A stretch of DNA of 64,000 nucleotides from UBA11795 sp964652755 (GTDB taxonomy: Bacteria; Chloroflexota; Dehalococcoidia; Lucifugimonadales; UBA826). Position 1 is the first letter of the stretch; the number at the start of each line of letters is the position of its first letter. A program made the translations under genes and the position numbers. The DNA lies in contig CAZZBP010000002.1 of NCBI GenBank assembly GCA_964652755.1, forward strand, positions 1 through 64,000, given 5' to 3'. Below the pieces are notes generated by a model. That model was not told the DNA's origin and made no database searches. It worked only from the letters and a program-made list of their open reading frames with translations. Below are positions 51,232-60,901 of the stretch, piece after piece.

Positions 51232-51855
51232 CTATCCTGTCGCCAAAAGCTCCCTGACTATGTTCCTCTCTAGCTCAAGGCCCAACATGGTAGTTAATTC
51301 AGTTCTACCATGGTCACCGACAGTGACAACAAAGGAAACTCCCAGCAGTCTACCAATTCGGAAATCAATAACTGTCGTTGACAATATTCCGTCTTCTCCA
51401 TCTTGGACGGCGCGTATGCCGATCGCCCTATCATAGAAGTCGTCTATCTCAAGCTCTTCCACAGCGACGATACTTTGGTTTTCACCAACTTCACTGCCGA
51501 CGTTGTCTTTGAATTGTTTGACAAATACATCAGTCATCCAGGAAGCGGCACGACTTTCATCTTTAAACAAGTGAACTACTGTTGCAGCGACTATGTCTGA
51601 TCCGTCTTCGTGCCGCGGTATAGCTGATGGCGACGCAAACTCTCTTAGATAACCGGTGATTCGCCCCGCTTTTTCGTAGTTTTCTTCTGTATTCCCTGGG
51701 AAACCGTGGGATGCCATAGTTTTATTGTTGAGACTACTTTCACGCAGCAATGAAAACCCTGATAGTTCGTCGGGTAGGCCATTCAATCCGAGCGTCATGT
51801 TACTCAGAGATTGTTCGTTTATCTCATATGTTGCCTGCGCTATGGAGTTGGCCAT
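51232..51855 (-). CDS. Uncharacterised protein
   Basis: A 207-residue soluble protein of no recognised family. It starts MANSIAQATYEINEQSLSNM, without a signal peptide. A run LPDELSGFSLLRESSLNNKT, then RITGYLREF and IVAATVVHLFKDESRAASWM, followed by GVSFVVTVGDHGRTELTTML, has the alternating pattern of an alpha/beta sensor-like domain seen in some exported Chloroflexota proteins. The C-terminal LGLELERNIVRELL is an amphipathic helix. It converges on dnaE2 with 36 bases between, but no LexA box was seen before its start. The function is unknown. Confidence 0.7.
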   Translation of the reverse strand: MANSIAQATYEINEQSLSNMTLGLNGLPDELSGFSLLRESSLNNKTMASHGFPGNTEENYEKAGRITGYLREFASPSAIPRHEDGSDIVAATVVHLFKDESRAASWMTDVFVKQFKDNVGSEVGENQSIVAVEELEIDDFYDRAIGIRAVQDGEDGILSTTVIDFRIGRLLGVSFVVTVGDHGRTELTTMLGLELERNIVRELLATG

Positions 51856-52071
51856 GGAATCACTTCCTCGCTCCAGCAGTTTGATTGGTACATATATTCA
51901 GTATAAACCAGACTTATCCATATAGAACCAAACATGCCTTTGACTGAATGGCAACTTAGCAAGATGTGATGCAGTGAGTTTGCCTGAGATTGTGGAAGTA
52001 AGAAGTTCTTAAAATGGTAAAATCTGCTATCAAGGTTAACCCCAAGATCTCCATCGAAAGGACTGTACCCT

Positions 52072-52728
52072 CTGCCAGCAAATTTATTTAAACATATTCA
52101 TACATCAATTCTGGTCACAGCCGTACTGATGATGCTAGTTGGTTCTATTGTAGGCTACAGTATCCAAAGAGAAGTTCTCATAGAGACGGTATCTGAATCT
52201 TACTTATCTAAACCAATCAAAAAGGAATTCGGATTGGCGGGCTCTTCCTCGGCTCCAGGTAGCACTGGAAAATCTCGCACTGGACACACAGCTTTCCTTG
52301 TGAAAACCCATCAAAGCCACCGCGTGATTGTGATAGGCGGAAAAAGTAATTCAGGGTTCGTTAGAGAAGTTGAGATTTATTTACCTGAATATGGCAGATG
52401 GAAGCTTAGAGCCGAGCTTCCATCTGCTAAATCTGGACATTTGTCGGCTGTTATCGCGGGCGAACGAATACTGCTGTCGGGAGAGGGAGATGAATCTGGT
52501 GTTTCAGCGATGTCCTACTTGTATGATCCCATGTCTGACATTTGGAGAGAAGCTTCGCATTTGAAATCTGGTGAGGTCTATGTAACCGGCGGATTTCGAC
52601 TGAATCCGGTTGACTCCATTGAGGTATATCGACGAGGAGAGGGTGGAGGGTCCACCGCAGAATCGGTGGTTAGTGATCAGAAGCTCAAGCTTCCGGATCT
52701 GTTTGCATCGCGAAGAGTGTCGTATTGA
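52072..52728 (+). CDS. Kelch-like membrane-anchored protein with doubtful start
   Basis: The frame encodes one N-terminal hydrophobic segment (ILVTAVLMMLVGSIVGYS) followed by kelch-like strands (VIVIGGKSNSGFVREVEIY, SGHLSAVIAGERILLSGEG, EVYVTGGFRLNPVDSIEVY). The first canonical ATG at 52129 would cut the helix in half. A CTG at 52072 with AAAGGA nine bases upstream gives PANLFKHIHTS before a complete signal anchor, so it is the more natural start. The third kelch unit is short of about 12 residues, and only three units are present where propellers need five or more. The gene may be truncated. It overlaps the first FtsX-like gene by four bases. Confidence 0.6.
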   Translation: MPANLFKHIHTSILVTAVLMMLVGSIVGYSIQREVLIETVSESYLSKPIKKEFGLAGSSSAPGSTGKSRTGHTAFLVKTHQSHRVIVIGGKSNSGFVREVEIYLPEYGRWKLRAELPSAKSGHLSAVIAGERILLSGEGDESGVSAMSYLYDPMSDIWREASHLKSGEVYVTGGFRLNPVDSIEVYRRGEGGGSTAESVVSDQKLKLPDLFASRRVSY

Positions 52729-55700
52729 AGTCCAGCAACGCAGTATCAGTAATCAGGCTCGTATCTGGGCGAATGCGGAGCGATATGAGGTTGATCGCTG
52801 CCATATTCTCGGGAATGTTGGTTGCAATCACGCTTATTTCTGGAATGCCTATCTATCTTGCAACTTTAGAGAAACAAAGCATTCAGGGAGCCATCGAATC
52901 AGCAGTAGAAAAAAAATCTCTGTCGCACCTCGATCTGAATATATTCCTTCCGTTCTTACCGCTCGAATCCGAAAGGATCAATGAAGCAGATTCTGCTGTG
53001 TCAGATTCTCTGGGTCCAACTTTCGGTACCGTGGTTACTGCCACCCAAAGGCGTATTAAAACTTCTATTTTTTCTTTTTCGCTAACGCCGACGAAAACCC
53101 TCCTCTCTTCCAACGGCTCACCCACTCCGGTGGATGTGATATCTGATGATTTTTTGTCTAAGTGTCTGGCAGCATCATTGTGCAACACTGATAGTGCAGA
53201 AGAGAACGGAATCTTGCACGATGGCTTCTTTCAGCATCTGACTTCACTGGACGATCATGTCATATATGTAGAGGGGGTATCCCCCATCTACAAACCCCTC
53301 AGATTTGTAGATGGCCCGATGGTAGAAGCTTCCATCTTTACTGAACTAGCCGATTATTTCTTAATAGATGTTGGTGATGTAATTGTTGTGACGTCCTCGA
53401 TGGATAGCAGGGTCCATATTGGTGTCAAGGTTGTGGGTATCTTCAGACCGACCGATGAAACAGCTGCCATTTGGCAGGGTGACAGCAAAAGCTTCACTTA
53501 TCCCTACCCTCCTTCAGAAGATGACAGTGTCACCAGGCCCAAGGATCTTCAACCATATTTGGCCATGTTTATCCCTGAAAAATCTTTGACTCAGGGTATT
53601 GGATCGGCTTATGCTGGCTCGTTTTCAAGCGCTACATGGTCGAGCCATGTCAACTTTGAAAAATTTAAGGAATGGTCAAGGCCAGAAATTGAAGCTGCCA
53701 TAGATTTCCTTGATGTGAAAATCGGTAAGGAATTACCTGGCTCAGAACTTAGATCAGGGATACAAATAATTCTTTACCAACTCGGTAGGCAAAATTTTCT
53801 GTCCAACGTCCCATTATTGCTTCTCATGTCGGTGTTAGCAGTCTCACTGATATATTTTTTGTTTATGCTGACTAATTACTTAGTACCGGGTAGGGAGTCG
53901 GATATTTCACTGTTGAAAAGCAGGGGAACATCCACTCTGGGTATTCTACGCCAGTACTCGGTAGAGGGGCTATTATTAACGGTTGTTGCTTCGGCTTTGG
54001 CACCATTCATTGCTATGGGATTAATCGCGACGTTGGGATATCTTCCCTATTTTGACAATATTAGCGATGGAGGGATGCTTCCCGTCCGACTCTCCTCCCT
54101 GCCTTTTATTGTATCTGCCGGTGCTGGAGTACTCTGCTTTTTGGTATTCATAACGCCCGTAGTATTAAGTTCAAGAACAAGCTTGATAGCCCGGCGAATT
54201 TCGATGTCACGACCACCTATAACCCCATTTGTTCAACGATACTATCTCGACATTTTGTTCCTTACTGTAGCCGGAATTCTCTACTGGGAAATGAAGGCTC
54301 GAGGTCAAATATCTTCTGGCGGCCTTTTCGGGCAGGAGGGGGTTAACGAAGCACTTCTCGTAGCTCCCGTATTGCTCCTAGTTGCTGTCGCAATGCTCTT
54401 CTTCAGGGGTTTTCCGTTGCTTGTTAGGTACCTTGCTGGAGAATCTCATGCACTTGTTACCCTAATAGGATTCGTATCTGTTTTGATACTTCTGGGTTCT
54501 TGTGCTTGGGGAATTTTGAACGACGAAATAGCAGAGTGGTTTATCCCAGCCATATCGTCGGCGATATTTGCCTCAGGATTATATCTTGTTAGAAAGACTT
54601 CTAATAAAAAATTCAATTTTCTTGCGCTGTTTCTATTGGCTTCTGGAATAGGGCTGCTTTGGATGTATCTTCCAAACGATATGCCTCCCGTTTCGTTAAG
54701 CGGACTTTGGGGTGCTTCAATCGTCGTGCCAGGAATCATATTCTTTTTTTTACTAAGGTATGCAGCACGATTCACCCCGGCCTGGATTGCATTAACACTT
54801 TGGCACATGTCGAGAAACCCACTTCAATATAGCTGGTTGGTTTTGTTGTTGGTTTTGGCCAGCGGAGTCGCTGTTCTGGCGACCACGCTAGGTGCAACAT
54901 TGGAGCGAAGTCACAAAGATAGGGTCAATTATCGTATCGCTGAGGACGTTAGGATAGAGGAGGCATGGGGAGGGTTCCTATCAAATGTTGATTCAATAGA
55001 GGAATTAGAGGATCAATATGTTCGACTGGAAGGAGTTTCGAATTTCACGGCTGCGTTAAGAAGGGAAGGGACTGTTGGAAGTGGATCGGGCGCATTTCCT
55101 TTCCATCTATTGGCGGTTGAAGTTGGAGATTTCTCTCCTTGGGCCCGACCCGATTTCTCGAGAAAACCAATGGCTATTATACTCGAAATGCTTAACCCCG
55201 GAGAGCCGGACGATCTCATACTTCTCCCAAATGATGCAACAGAGGTAGGTATGTACACAAAGCCTATGGGAGCCTATCCTCTTATTTCCATATGGCTCAT
55301 AGTGGAAGACGCTACCGGACACCGTCAAATTATCACATTGGGAAGCTCTGGGTTGAGGACTTCCGGCTGGACTAGACGATCAGTGCCTATCAACAAACGA
55401 TTAGTCCAACCCCTTAGGATAGTGTCGATTCAGATAAGCGAGCCCGGATTTGGCGCTACAGGGACACCGGGTTCGATTTTTATAGACGACGTCTTTGCCG
55501 TGAAAGATGGTGCCGATGTCGTTATAGAGAGTTTTGAGAGCCATGATATCTGGACGGTCATACCAACTTCATCAGTGGATTCAGATTCTTTGTCCCTATC
55601 CGATTCAGCTGCAGTAAGCGGTAGTTTTGGGGCTGTTTTCGAATTTGGTAAAGAGGCAAATCATGGAGTCAGGGGAATTTATCTGCCTGAGTATGATTCA

Positions 55701-56492
55701 GCACTTCGGGTTATAGCAAGTGACTCGTTTCTCTCGTCCACAGGTCTTAACGTAGGCAGTTACTCACTAGTGGAGATATCTGGAGTACTAGTGATTGTTC
55801 ACATCGTCGATAGCGTTATCTACTTCCCTACATTGGACCCATTAGATAAAGGGTTTCTTCTAACAGACTTAAACGCTCTCACATCTCATCTGTCCTCTGT
55901 AAACCCTCGAACAAAAAATACTCCAAACGAAATTTTTCTTCAATTGTCAGAGTTAGGAGAAACGAAAGAGTTAGCTAAGGAATTGACCACGATTACAGGT
56001 ACATCAGGAGAAGTGGCTGAAAAGCGAATGATGTTGGCGGAAGTTCAGAACGATCCTCTGATATCAGCCGGCTGGAAGGCATTGACTCTAGTTTCTCTTA
56101 TGATCTCATTGTTTATGACCACAATGGGTTATTTAGTCTACGTTGTGTTCCTTTCAGATAGGGCTAGGTCAGAGATGGGGTCGTTGAGATCACTCGGGCT
56201 TTCTCGTATCCAAACGGTTGGACTTGTAGCACTAGAGCACGCCGTTATAGTGACCATGGGAATTGGAATCGGTACATGGACGGGTTTTCAGATGACTAAA
56301 CTCATCGTTGATTCTGTAGCAATTTCCGAGAGCGGCGGTGTGGTTTTGCCTCCCCCAATATTGGCGACGGACTGGGCCGTACTTGGGATCACAGCAGGGT
56401 TATTTACACTCGTTTTCGTTGTTTCAGTAGCACTCTTGGGGAAATACCTCTTCAGTATGAATCTTGGCATTCTTGCAAGGTCAGAGGAGTGA
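52725..56492 (+). CDS. Giant FtsX-like ABC transporter permease (first)
   Basis: A 1255-residue membrane protein with the FtsX/MacB layout doubled. An N-terminal helix (about 24-46) precedes a large extracytoplasmic region, then an FtsX domain at about 355-450 (LMSVLAVSLIYFLFMLTNYL, LLKSRGTSTLGILRQYSVEG). More helices (about 464-720) lead to a second outer region with a jelly-roll-like segment (GSIFIDDVFAVKDG, IESFESHDIW, about 905-960), and a final FtsX domain (about 1110-1250, LRSLGLSRIQTVGLVALEHA). Such permeases move lipoproteins or peptides or transmit force, powered by a separate ATPase. No ATPase with Walker motifs is found nearby. The start is TTG. Confidence 0.85.
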   Translation: MKSSNAVSVIRLVSGRMRSDMRLIAAIFSGMLVAITLISGMPIYLATLEKQSIQGAIESAVEKKSLSHLDLNIFLPFLPLESERINEADSAVSDSLGPTFGTVVTATQRRIKTSIFSFSLTPTKTLLSSNGSPTPVDVISDDFLSKCLAASLCNTDSAEENGILHDGFFQHLTSLDDHVIYVEGVSPIYKPLRFVDGPMVEASIFTELADYFLIDVGDVIVVTSSMDSRVHIGVKVVGIFRPTDETAAIWQGDSKSFTYPYPPSEDDSVTRPKDLQPYLAMFIPEKSLTQGIGSAYAGSFSSATWSSHVNFEKFKEWSRPEIEAAIDFLDVKIGKELPGSELRSGIQIILYQLGRQNFLSNVPLLLLMSVLAVSLIYFLFMLTNYLVPGRESDISLLKSRGTSTLGILRQYSVEGLLLTVVASALAPFIAMGLIATLGYLPYFDNISDGGMLPVRLSSLPFIVSAGAGVLCFLVFITPVVLSSRTSLIARRISMSRPPITPFVQRYYLDILFLTVAGILYWEMKARGQISSGGLFGQEGVNEALLVAPVLLLVAVAMLFFRGFPLLVRYLAGESHALVTLIGFVSVLILLGSCAWGILNDEIAEWFIPAISSAIFASGLYLVRKTSNKKFNFLALFLLASGIGLLWMYLPNDMPPVSLSGLWGASIVVPGIIFFFLLRYAARFTPAWIALTLWHMSRNPLQYSWLVLLLVLASGVAVLATTLGATLERSHKDRVNYRIAEDVRIEEAWGGFLSNVDSIEELEDQYVRLEGVSNFTAALRREGTVGSGSGAFPFHLLAVEVGDFSPWARPDFSRKPMAIILEMLNPGEPDDLILLPNDATEVGMYTKPMGAYPLISIWLIVEDATGHRQIITLGSSGLRTSGWTRRSVPINKRLVQPLRIVSIQISEPGFGATGTPGSIFIDDVFAVKDGADVVIESFESHDIWTVIPTSSVDSDSLSLSDSAAVSGSFGAVFEFGKEANHGVRGIYLPEYDSALRVIASDSFLSSTGLNVGSYSLVEISGVLVIVHIVDSVIYFPTLDPLDKGFLLTDLNALTSHLSSVNPRTKNTPNEIFLQLSELGETKELAKELTTITGTSGEVAEKRMMLAEVQNDPLISAGWKALTLVSLMISLFMTTMGYLVYVVFLSDRARSEMGSLRSLGLSRIQTVGLVALEHAVIVTMGIGIGTWTGFQMTKLIVDSVAISESGGVVLPPPILATDWAVLGITAGLFTLVFVVSVALLGKYLFSMNLGILARSEE

Positions 56493-56496
56493 TTCA

Positions 56497-59400
56497 TTGC
56501 TGATCCAATCCGTCGAAAGACTGGCGACAGCTTGGCCAATGGTTATAAAACGAAGCCTAGCCAATTGGAAGTTATTTTCCTCAGTGGTTCTTGGAGTTCT
56601 TCTGGCCTCAGCGGTTATGGCCGGTACCGTAGTTTTCTTTGATTCATTGAGAGACATAGCCTTGGATAATGCTTTGGCACAAATTGATGATCTAGATGCG
56701 GACATTCTCATGCAGGCTGAAAAGGGTCCTACGAATAGACAGGAATACGGGAAAGTTTCTGATCGGGTGAATTCGGTTACTGAAGGGTTGTTAGCCCCTT
56801 ATTTGAATAAGGCCACGGTAGCAGGAAAGTCCTCAACGTTTTTTCTTACGTCGCCAGGAGATGAAAGTAGTGCCGGACAAGATAACTCCCGTGCTTTCGT
56901 AGCTTACGTCCCTGACCTCGAAGACAAAATCCAGATAATAGATGGAGTTGGAATGCCGTCGGCTGTAGGTATGGCTTCTTCAGATGGCATATTGATCCTT
57001 GAAGCAATGGCTCCGGTTCACGAAGCAGAGATATTGAACGCTTCGGTGGGATCAAGGTTCTCATTAGTTCCCTACTGGGATGACGCTTTGCCTTATGTCA
57101 TCGTGGAAATAGTCGGTTTATTCGAGCGCGCGGCGCCCGCGGATCCTTTTTGGATCATGACTGACAGGGTGTTGATGGCATCTGCGGGATCAAGTTTTAA
57201 GACCTTGCCTCTATATGTTACGAAGTCGGCTCACACGGATATTCTAGGTGCGGCCCTACCCGATATGGTGAGCACTTACGGCTGGCATCTGGATATAGAC
57301 CTAGAAAAGATCAATTCTTCAAATGCTGTTGATGCAAAGGAAAATATTAGGTACGCCAACCGACTTCTGGGTTCCGAGCTAAATCGGTATCTGATGAAAA
57401 CTCAGATAGACACCGCCCTTGAAAAGTATGACACTCGGTTGCTTTTCACTAAGCTACAAATGTTTGTAGTTCTAATCATGATTGCTCTAGTAGTTCTCTA
57501 CTACGTCGTCACTTTGTCGTCACTTGTAGTTGAGCAACGACGGTTCGAAGTTTCCCAACTCCGCAGCAGGGGGGCAAGCGCATCACAGATCTTGGCGGTT
57601 TTCGTACTCGAAGGTGGAACGCTTTCGATACTCGCCGCCATTTTGGGGCCTTTTATTGCAGCAGGCTCTATAGGGTTACTTGGGTTCACTCCCGCCTTCT
57701 CAGGACTAAGTGACGGGGAATTTTTACCTGTGAGGGTGACAAATGCAGCTTTCGGTATGAGCGTACTTGGTGCACTTCTAAGCTTTGCTGCACTTATGAT
57801 TCCGGCTTACCAGGCTTCCCGGATATCTGTTACTGCGCAACGAACTGAGTCAAACAGGCCAACTCAGAAGTCTTTTGTCCAGCGTTACTACGTGGATGTG
57901 GGCTTGCTACTAGTCGGGATTTTCCTTTTCCGACAACTAACTGAACAGGGGTCAATGGCAGCAAGGGGAATTCTGGGGGAGGTTGCGGTGAATCAATTGC
58001 TCCTAGCAGTGCCGGCCGTGATATTGATAGCCGGAGCAATGGTGCTTCTACGTTTGTTCCCGTTGGTAATGAATATAATTAGTCGCGTTTTTTCGTCACG
58101 TATTCCAGCTGGTGTAGTACTGGCAATATGGCAGATGTCGAGGAATCCAGGTAACTATGCCAGGTTGTCACTTCTTCTTGTGTTGATGACTGGGCTAGGG
58201 ATTTTTGCTGCCAGTTTCGGTGGCACTTTGGACCGTAGTTCTCAAGACAGAGTGCTTTACAACATAGGTTCTGATATCAGACTAGAATCCGTATCGATAA
58301 ATAGGATGGGTGAGAGCAGATCGATCACGAAAAGCTACCAAGATTTGGATGGTATAAAGACGGTAAGTCCAGTTTTGCGTAGGTCCGGATCTGATCTTAC
58401 AAAAAGATTCAGTAATGAGTCTATAACGTTTCTTGGTGTTGATCCTTCTACTTTTTCAGATGTAGCGATATATAGGGACGATTTTTCAAAGGCGAGCCTA
58501 GAGCAGCTACTTTCATCTCTTGAGCATGAAAGTAGTCCATCAGGTATTCCATTGCCCGAAAACATACGGGCCCTAGGTGTTCTTGTGAAGGCGGACAGAG
58601 CGAAGTCCAGCGTAGTGCTTGTTGCTAGGCTTCGGGATGCTAACAAGCGTTATTTTACCTACGAACTTGGGACCCTAGATTCCACTGATTGGACCCTTAA
58701 AGAGGTGGAGCTTTTCGATAGCAGAAGACCCTGGCGGCAGCTATTTCCAGAAAGACCACTAAGTCTTATGTCGGTCAGTATCGTTGAGACAAATACCCAG
58801 GGGGAGCTCGCTCCGGGATCCATTCTTTTGGACAGTATTAAGGCTCGGAGTTCAACTGGCGAGGTGGAGAATATTGAGACTTTCAGTAACGTTGATGAGT
58901 GGCACGTGTTGAAAAGTGTTCGTGACGCGGAAAAGGACAGGATAGAACTGTCGTCGGTAAGTGCAAAGGGTGATGGGTCGCTCCTATTTGCCTGGTCTGG
59001 AGGTAGTCCTATTACTCCAAGGGGGGTGTACCCTGGAGGAGACCCACGCCCGATGCCGGCTTTGGCTTCAGCATCGTTTTTAAGGGAGTCTGGGCATTCA
59101 ATTGGTGACAACTTAACGATTTCTTTGGGAGGCAGACGTTCCTCGGTAAAAATCACAGACAGCTTTGAATATTTTCCAACGTTGAATACTATTGAAGATA
59201 AATTCCTCCTCGTTGGGCTTGAACCTGCTCTAACAAATACGAATATCGGGGCACTGATAGGTGAAATCACACCAAATGAGATATGGCTTTCTGTTGAGCC
59301 TGGCTTGTCAGAATACGAATGGTCCGATCTTGTCGTTTCCTTGGAAAATGAGACTCCTTTCCCCATTGCAAATGTATTAGATACACGAGAGGCTCTTTCT

Positions 59401-59856
59401 AAGGCAAACATTGATCCATTGGTAAAAGCTGGTTGGAAGGCACTTCTTTTTATTGCATTTGGAGCAATACTTTTGCTGAGCGCAATTGGATTTATGTCTC
59501 ACGCATATGTTTCTTTCAGAAACAGAGAGATTCAGTTTGCGTTAATGCGTACCATAGGATTGTCTGTGAACCAGCTAATATCTCTTATCTGGCTGGAACA
59601 GGCTCTGATTATTATCGTTGGGATGTCCCTGGGCACATGGATGGGAGCTAGGTTAGGGGCTGTCATAATGCCTTTTCTCGGGAGTGATGATCAAGGGGCA
59701 CAGGTTGTTCCTCCCTTTATCATGCAAGTTGATTGGGCGAATCTGTTAACTACATATTTGGGGATGGTTGTCGTGTTTACGCTTGTGATAATAGGAATTA
59801 TATTCTTGATAAGGAGGATGTCTCTCAATAGAGCGCTTAGACTGGGGGAGATGTGA
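56497..59856 (+). CDS. Giant FtsX-like ABC transporter permease (second)
   Basis: A 1119-residue paralogue of the preceding gene with the same layout. After an N-terminal helix (SSVVLGVLLASAVMAGTVVF), an outer domain follows, then FtsX core (LQMFVVLIMIALVVLYYVVT, LRSRGASASQILAVFVLEGG), a central group of helices, a second outer domain with ILLDSIKARSS and VENIETFSNVDEWHVL, and a last FtsX core (LMRTIGLSVNQLISLIWLEQ). The TTG at 56497 has AGAGGAG seven bases upstream and follows the first permease's stop by four bases. The two probably form a heterodimer. The jelly-roll-like segments may bind a carbohydrate or peptide at the outer face. Confidence 0.85.
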   Translation: MLIQSVERLATAWPMVIKRSLANWKLFSSVVLGVLLASAVMAGTVVFFDSLRDIALDNALAQIDDLDADILMQAEKGPTNRQEYGKVSDRVNSVTEGLLAPYLNKATVAGKSSTFFLTSPGDESSAGQDNSRAFVAYVPDLEDKIQIIDGVGMPSAVGMASSDGILILEAMAPVHEAEILNASVGSRFSLVPYWDDALPYVIVEIVGLFERAAPADPFWIMTDRVLMASAGSSFKTLPLYVTKSAHTDILGAALPDMVSTYGWHLDIDLEKINSSNAVDAKENIRYANRLLGSELNRYLMKTQIDTALEKYDTRLLFTKLQMFVVLIMIALVVLYYVVTLSSLVVEQRRFEVSQLRSRGASASQILAVFVLEGGTLSILAAILGPFIAAGSIGLLGFTPAFSGLSDGEFLPVRVTNAAFGMSVLGALLSFAALMIPAYQASRISVTAQRTESNRPTQKSFVQRYYVDVGLLLVGIFLFRQLTEQGSMAARGILGEVAVNQLLLAVPAVILIAGAMVLLRLFPLVMNIISRVFSSRIPAGVVLAIWQMSRNPGNYARLSLLLVLMTGLGIFAASFGGTLDRSSQDRVLYNIGSDIRLESVSINRMGESRSITKSYQDLDGIKTVSPVLRRSGSDLTKRFSNESITFLGVDPSTFSDVAIYRDDFSKASLEQLLSSLEHESSPSGIPLPENIRALGVLVKADRAKSSVVLVARLRDANKRYFTYELGTLDSTDWTLKEVELFDSRRPWRQLFPERPLSLMSVSIVETNTQGELAPGSILLDSIKARSSTGEVENIETFSNVDEWHVLKSVRDAEKDRIELSSVSAKGDGSLLFAWSGGSPITPRGVYPGGDPRPMPALASASFLRESGHSIGDNLTISLGGRRSSVKITDSFEYFPTLNTIEDKFLLVGLEPALTNTNIGALIGEITPNEIWLSVEPGLSEYEWSDLVVSLENETPFPIANVLDTREALSKANIDPLVKAGWKALLFIAFGAILLLSAIGFMSHAYVSFRNREIQFALMRTIGLSVNQLISLIWLEQALIIIVGMSLGTWMGARLGAVIMPFLGSDDQGAQVVPPFIMQVDWANLLTTYLGMVVVFTLVIIGIIFLIRRMSLNRALRLGEM

Positions 59857-59886
59857 TTCTGAGTGGTGGCATTACCGTTAAATAAT

Positions 59887-60819
59887 TTATATTCCTAGTA
59901 ACATTCCCCCTAAATTTCGACGTCCCAATGAGAATTCTGTTGCGGATACAGCTTTCTTGCCTTCTGCCTGAACAGTTTTCAAAGAGATGTTTCCTTCCCC
60001 CGTGCCAACAAGTATTTCGTTACCTAAATGTACCTGTCCCGGTTCTAAGACTAATGTTTGTTTTTCATATCCTGGTAACGCCTCAAGTATTTTTAGAGGC
60101 CTACCATTCATGTAAGTGAATGTTCCGGGCCAAGGGTGGAACGCTCTGATTGATCTTAAAATCGATGTTGAAGAGTCTCGCCAATCAATCCTTCCGTCCT
60201 CTCTTGTCAGTCGCTTTGTCGTTGTTGATTTAAGATCGTCCTGAGGGTTAGGGTCTATATCTCCTGATTTCCACGAGTCCAAAGTCTTTAACAATAGACT
60301 TGCCCCCTTTCGAAATAGGCGATCTGTGAGTTCGCCGCATTTCTCATTAGCCCCGATGGAAACCTTCTCTTGTGCTAAGACAGGACCGGTGTCTAGGCCC
60401 TTGTCTAGTAACATTACTGTCACCCCTGTTGTATCTTCGCCTTTCAAAATGGAAGTAGCCACAGGTGAGGCCCCACGGTATTTAGGCAATATAGAAGGAT
60501 GTATGTTCAGGCATCCAAGGGGAAATCCTTCTATTATTTGTGAGGGAAGAAGAACCCCGTAGGCGGCGATTATAGCTGCTTCGGCTTCAAGTGACATTAA
60601 ATGCTCAAACGACAACTCGTTTCGGAAAGTTTGAGGTTGTACGACCGGTATACCATGGAAATCGGCCCGTTCTTTCACAGGAGTAGAGATTATTTTCCTG
60701 CCTCTCCCGGAGCGATTATCTGGCTTCGTATATACGGAGGCTACGTCGTGACCAGACTCAACAAGCAAATCAAGTGTGGGAACAGCAAACCTCGGTGTTC
60801 CCATGAAAACCAATCTCAC
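59887..60819 (-). CDS. fmt: Methionyl-tRNA formyltransferase
   Basis: A 310-residue enzyme that formylates initiator Met-tRNA with 10-formyltetrahydrofolate. The N-terminus MRLVFMGTPRFAVPTLDLLV, the catalytic Asn-His region CLNIHPSILPKYRGASPV (about 105) and the Asp motif VMLLDKGLDTGPVLAQE (about 140) are all standard. The C-terminal tRNA-binding domain follows, with IRAFHPWPGTFTYMNGRPL (about 218). It is a core translation gene, usually beside def or the 16S methyltransferase gene rsmB, but here alone between FtsX and MMPL genes. Confidence 0.95.
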   Translation of the reverse strand: MRLVFMGTPRFAVPTLDLLVESGHDVASVYTKPDNRSGRGRKIISTPVKERADFHGIPVVQPQTFRNELSFEHLMSLEAEAAIIAAYGVLLPSQIIEGFPLGCLNIHPSILPKYRGASPVATSILKGEDTTGVTVMLLDKGLDTGPVLAQEKVSIGANEKCGELTDRLFRKGASLLLKTLDSWKSGDIDPNPQDDLKSTTTKRLTREDGRIDWRDSSTSILRSIRAFHPWPGTFTYMNGRPLKILEALPGYEKQTLVLEPGQVHLGNEILVGTGEGNISLKTVQAEGKKAVSATEFSLGRRNLGGMLLGI

Positions 60820-60901
60820 TATGAATAAGCTCCCGTCAGCTTGTTTACTGCAATATGTCTTGTATAGGATGATTTTATAGTTTTCATATTACCGCACAGT
60901 T

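Noticed and set aside
58659..59411. Antisense frame of 250 codons
   Set aside because: It is opposite the well-supported second FtsX permease and its translation is Ser-rich without any recognisable domain.
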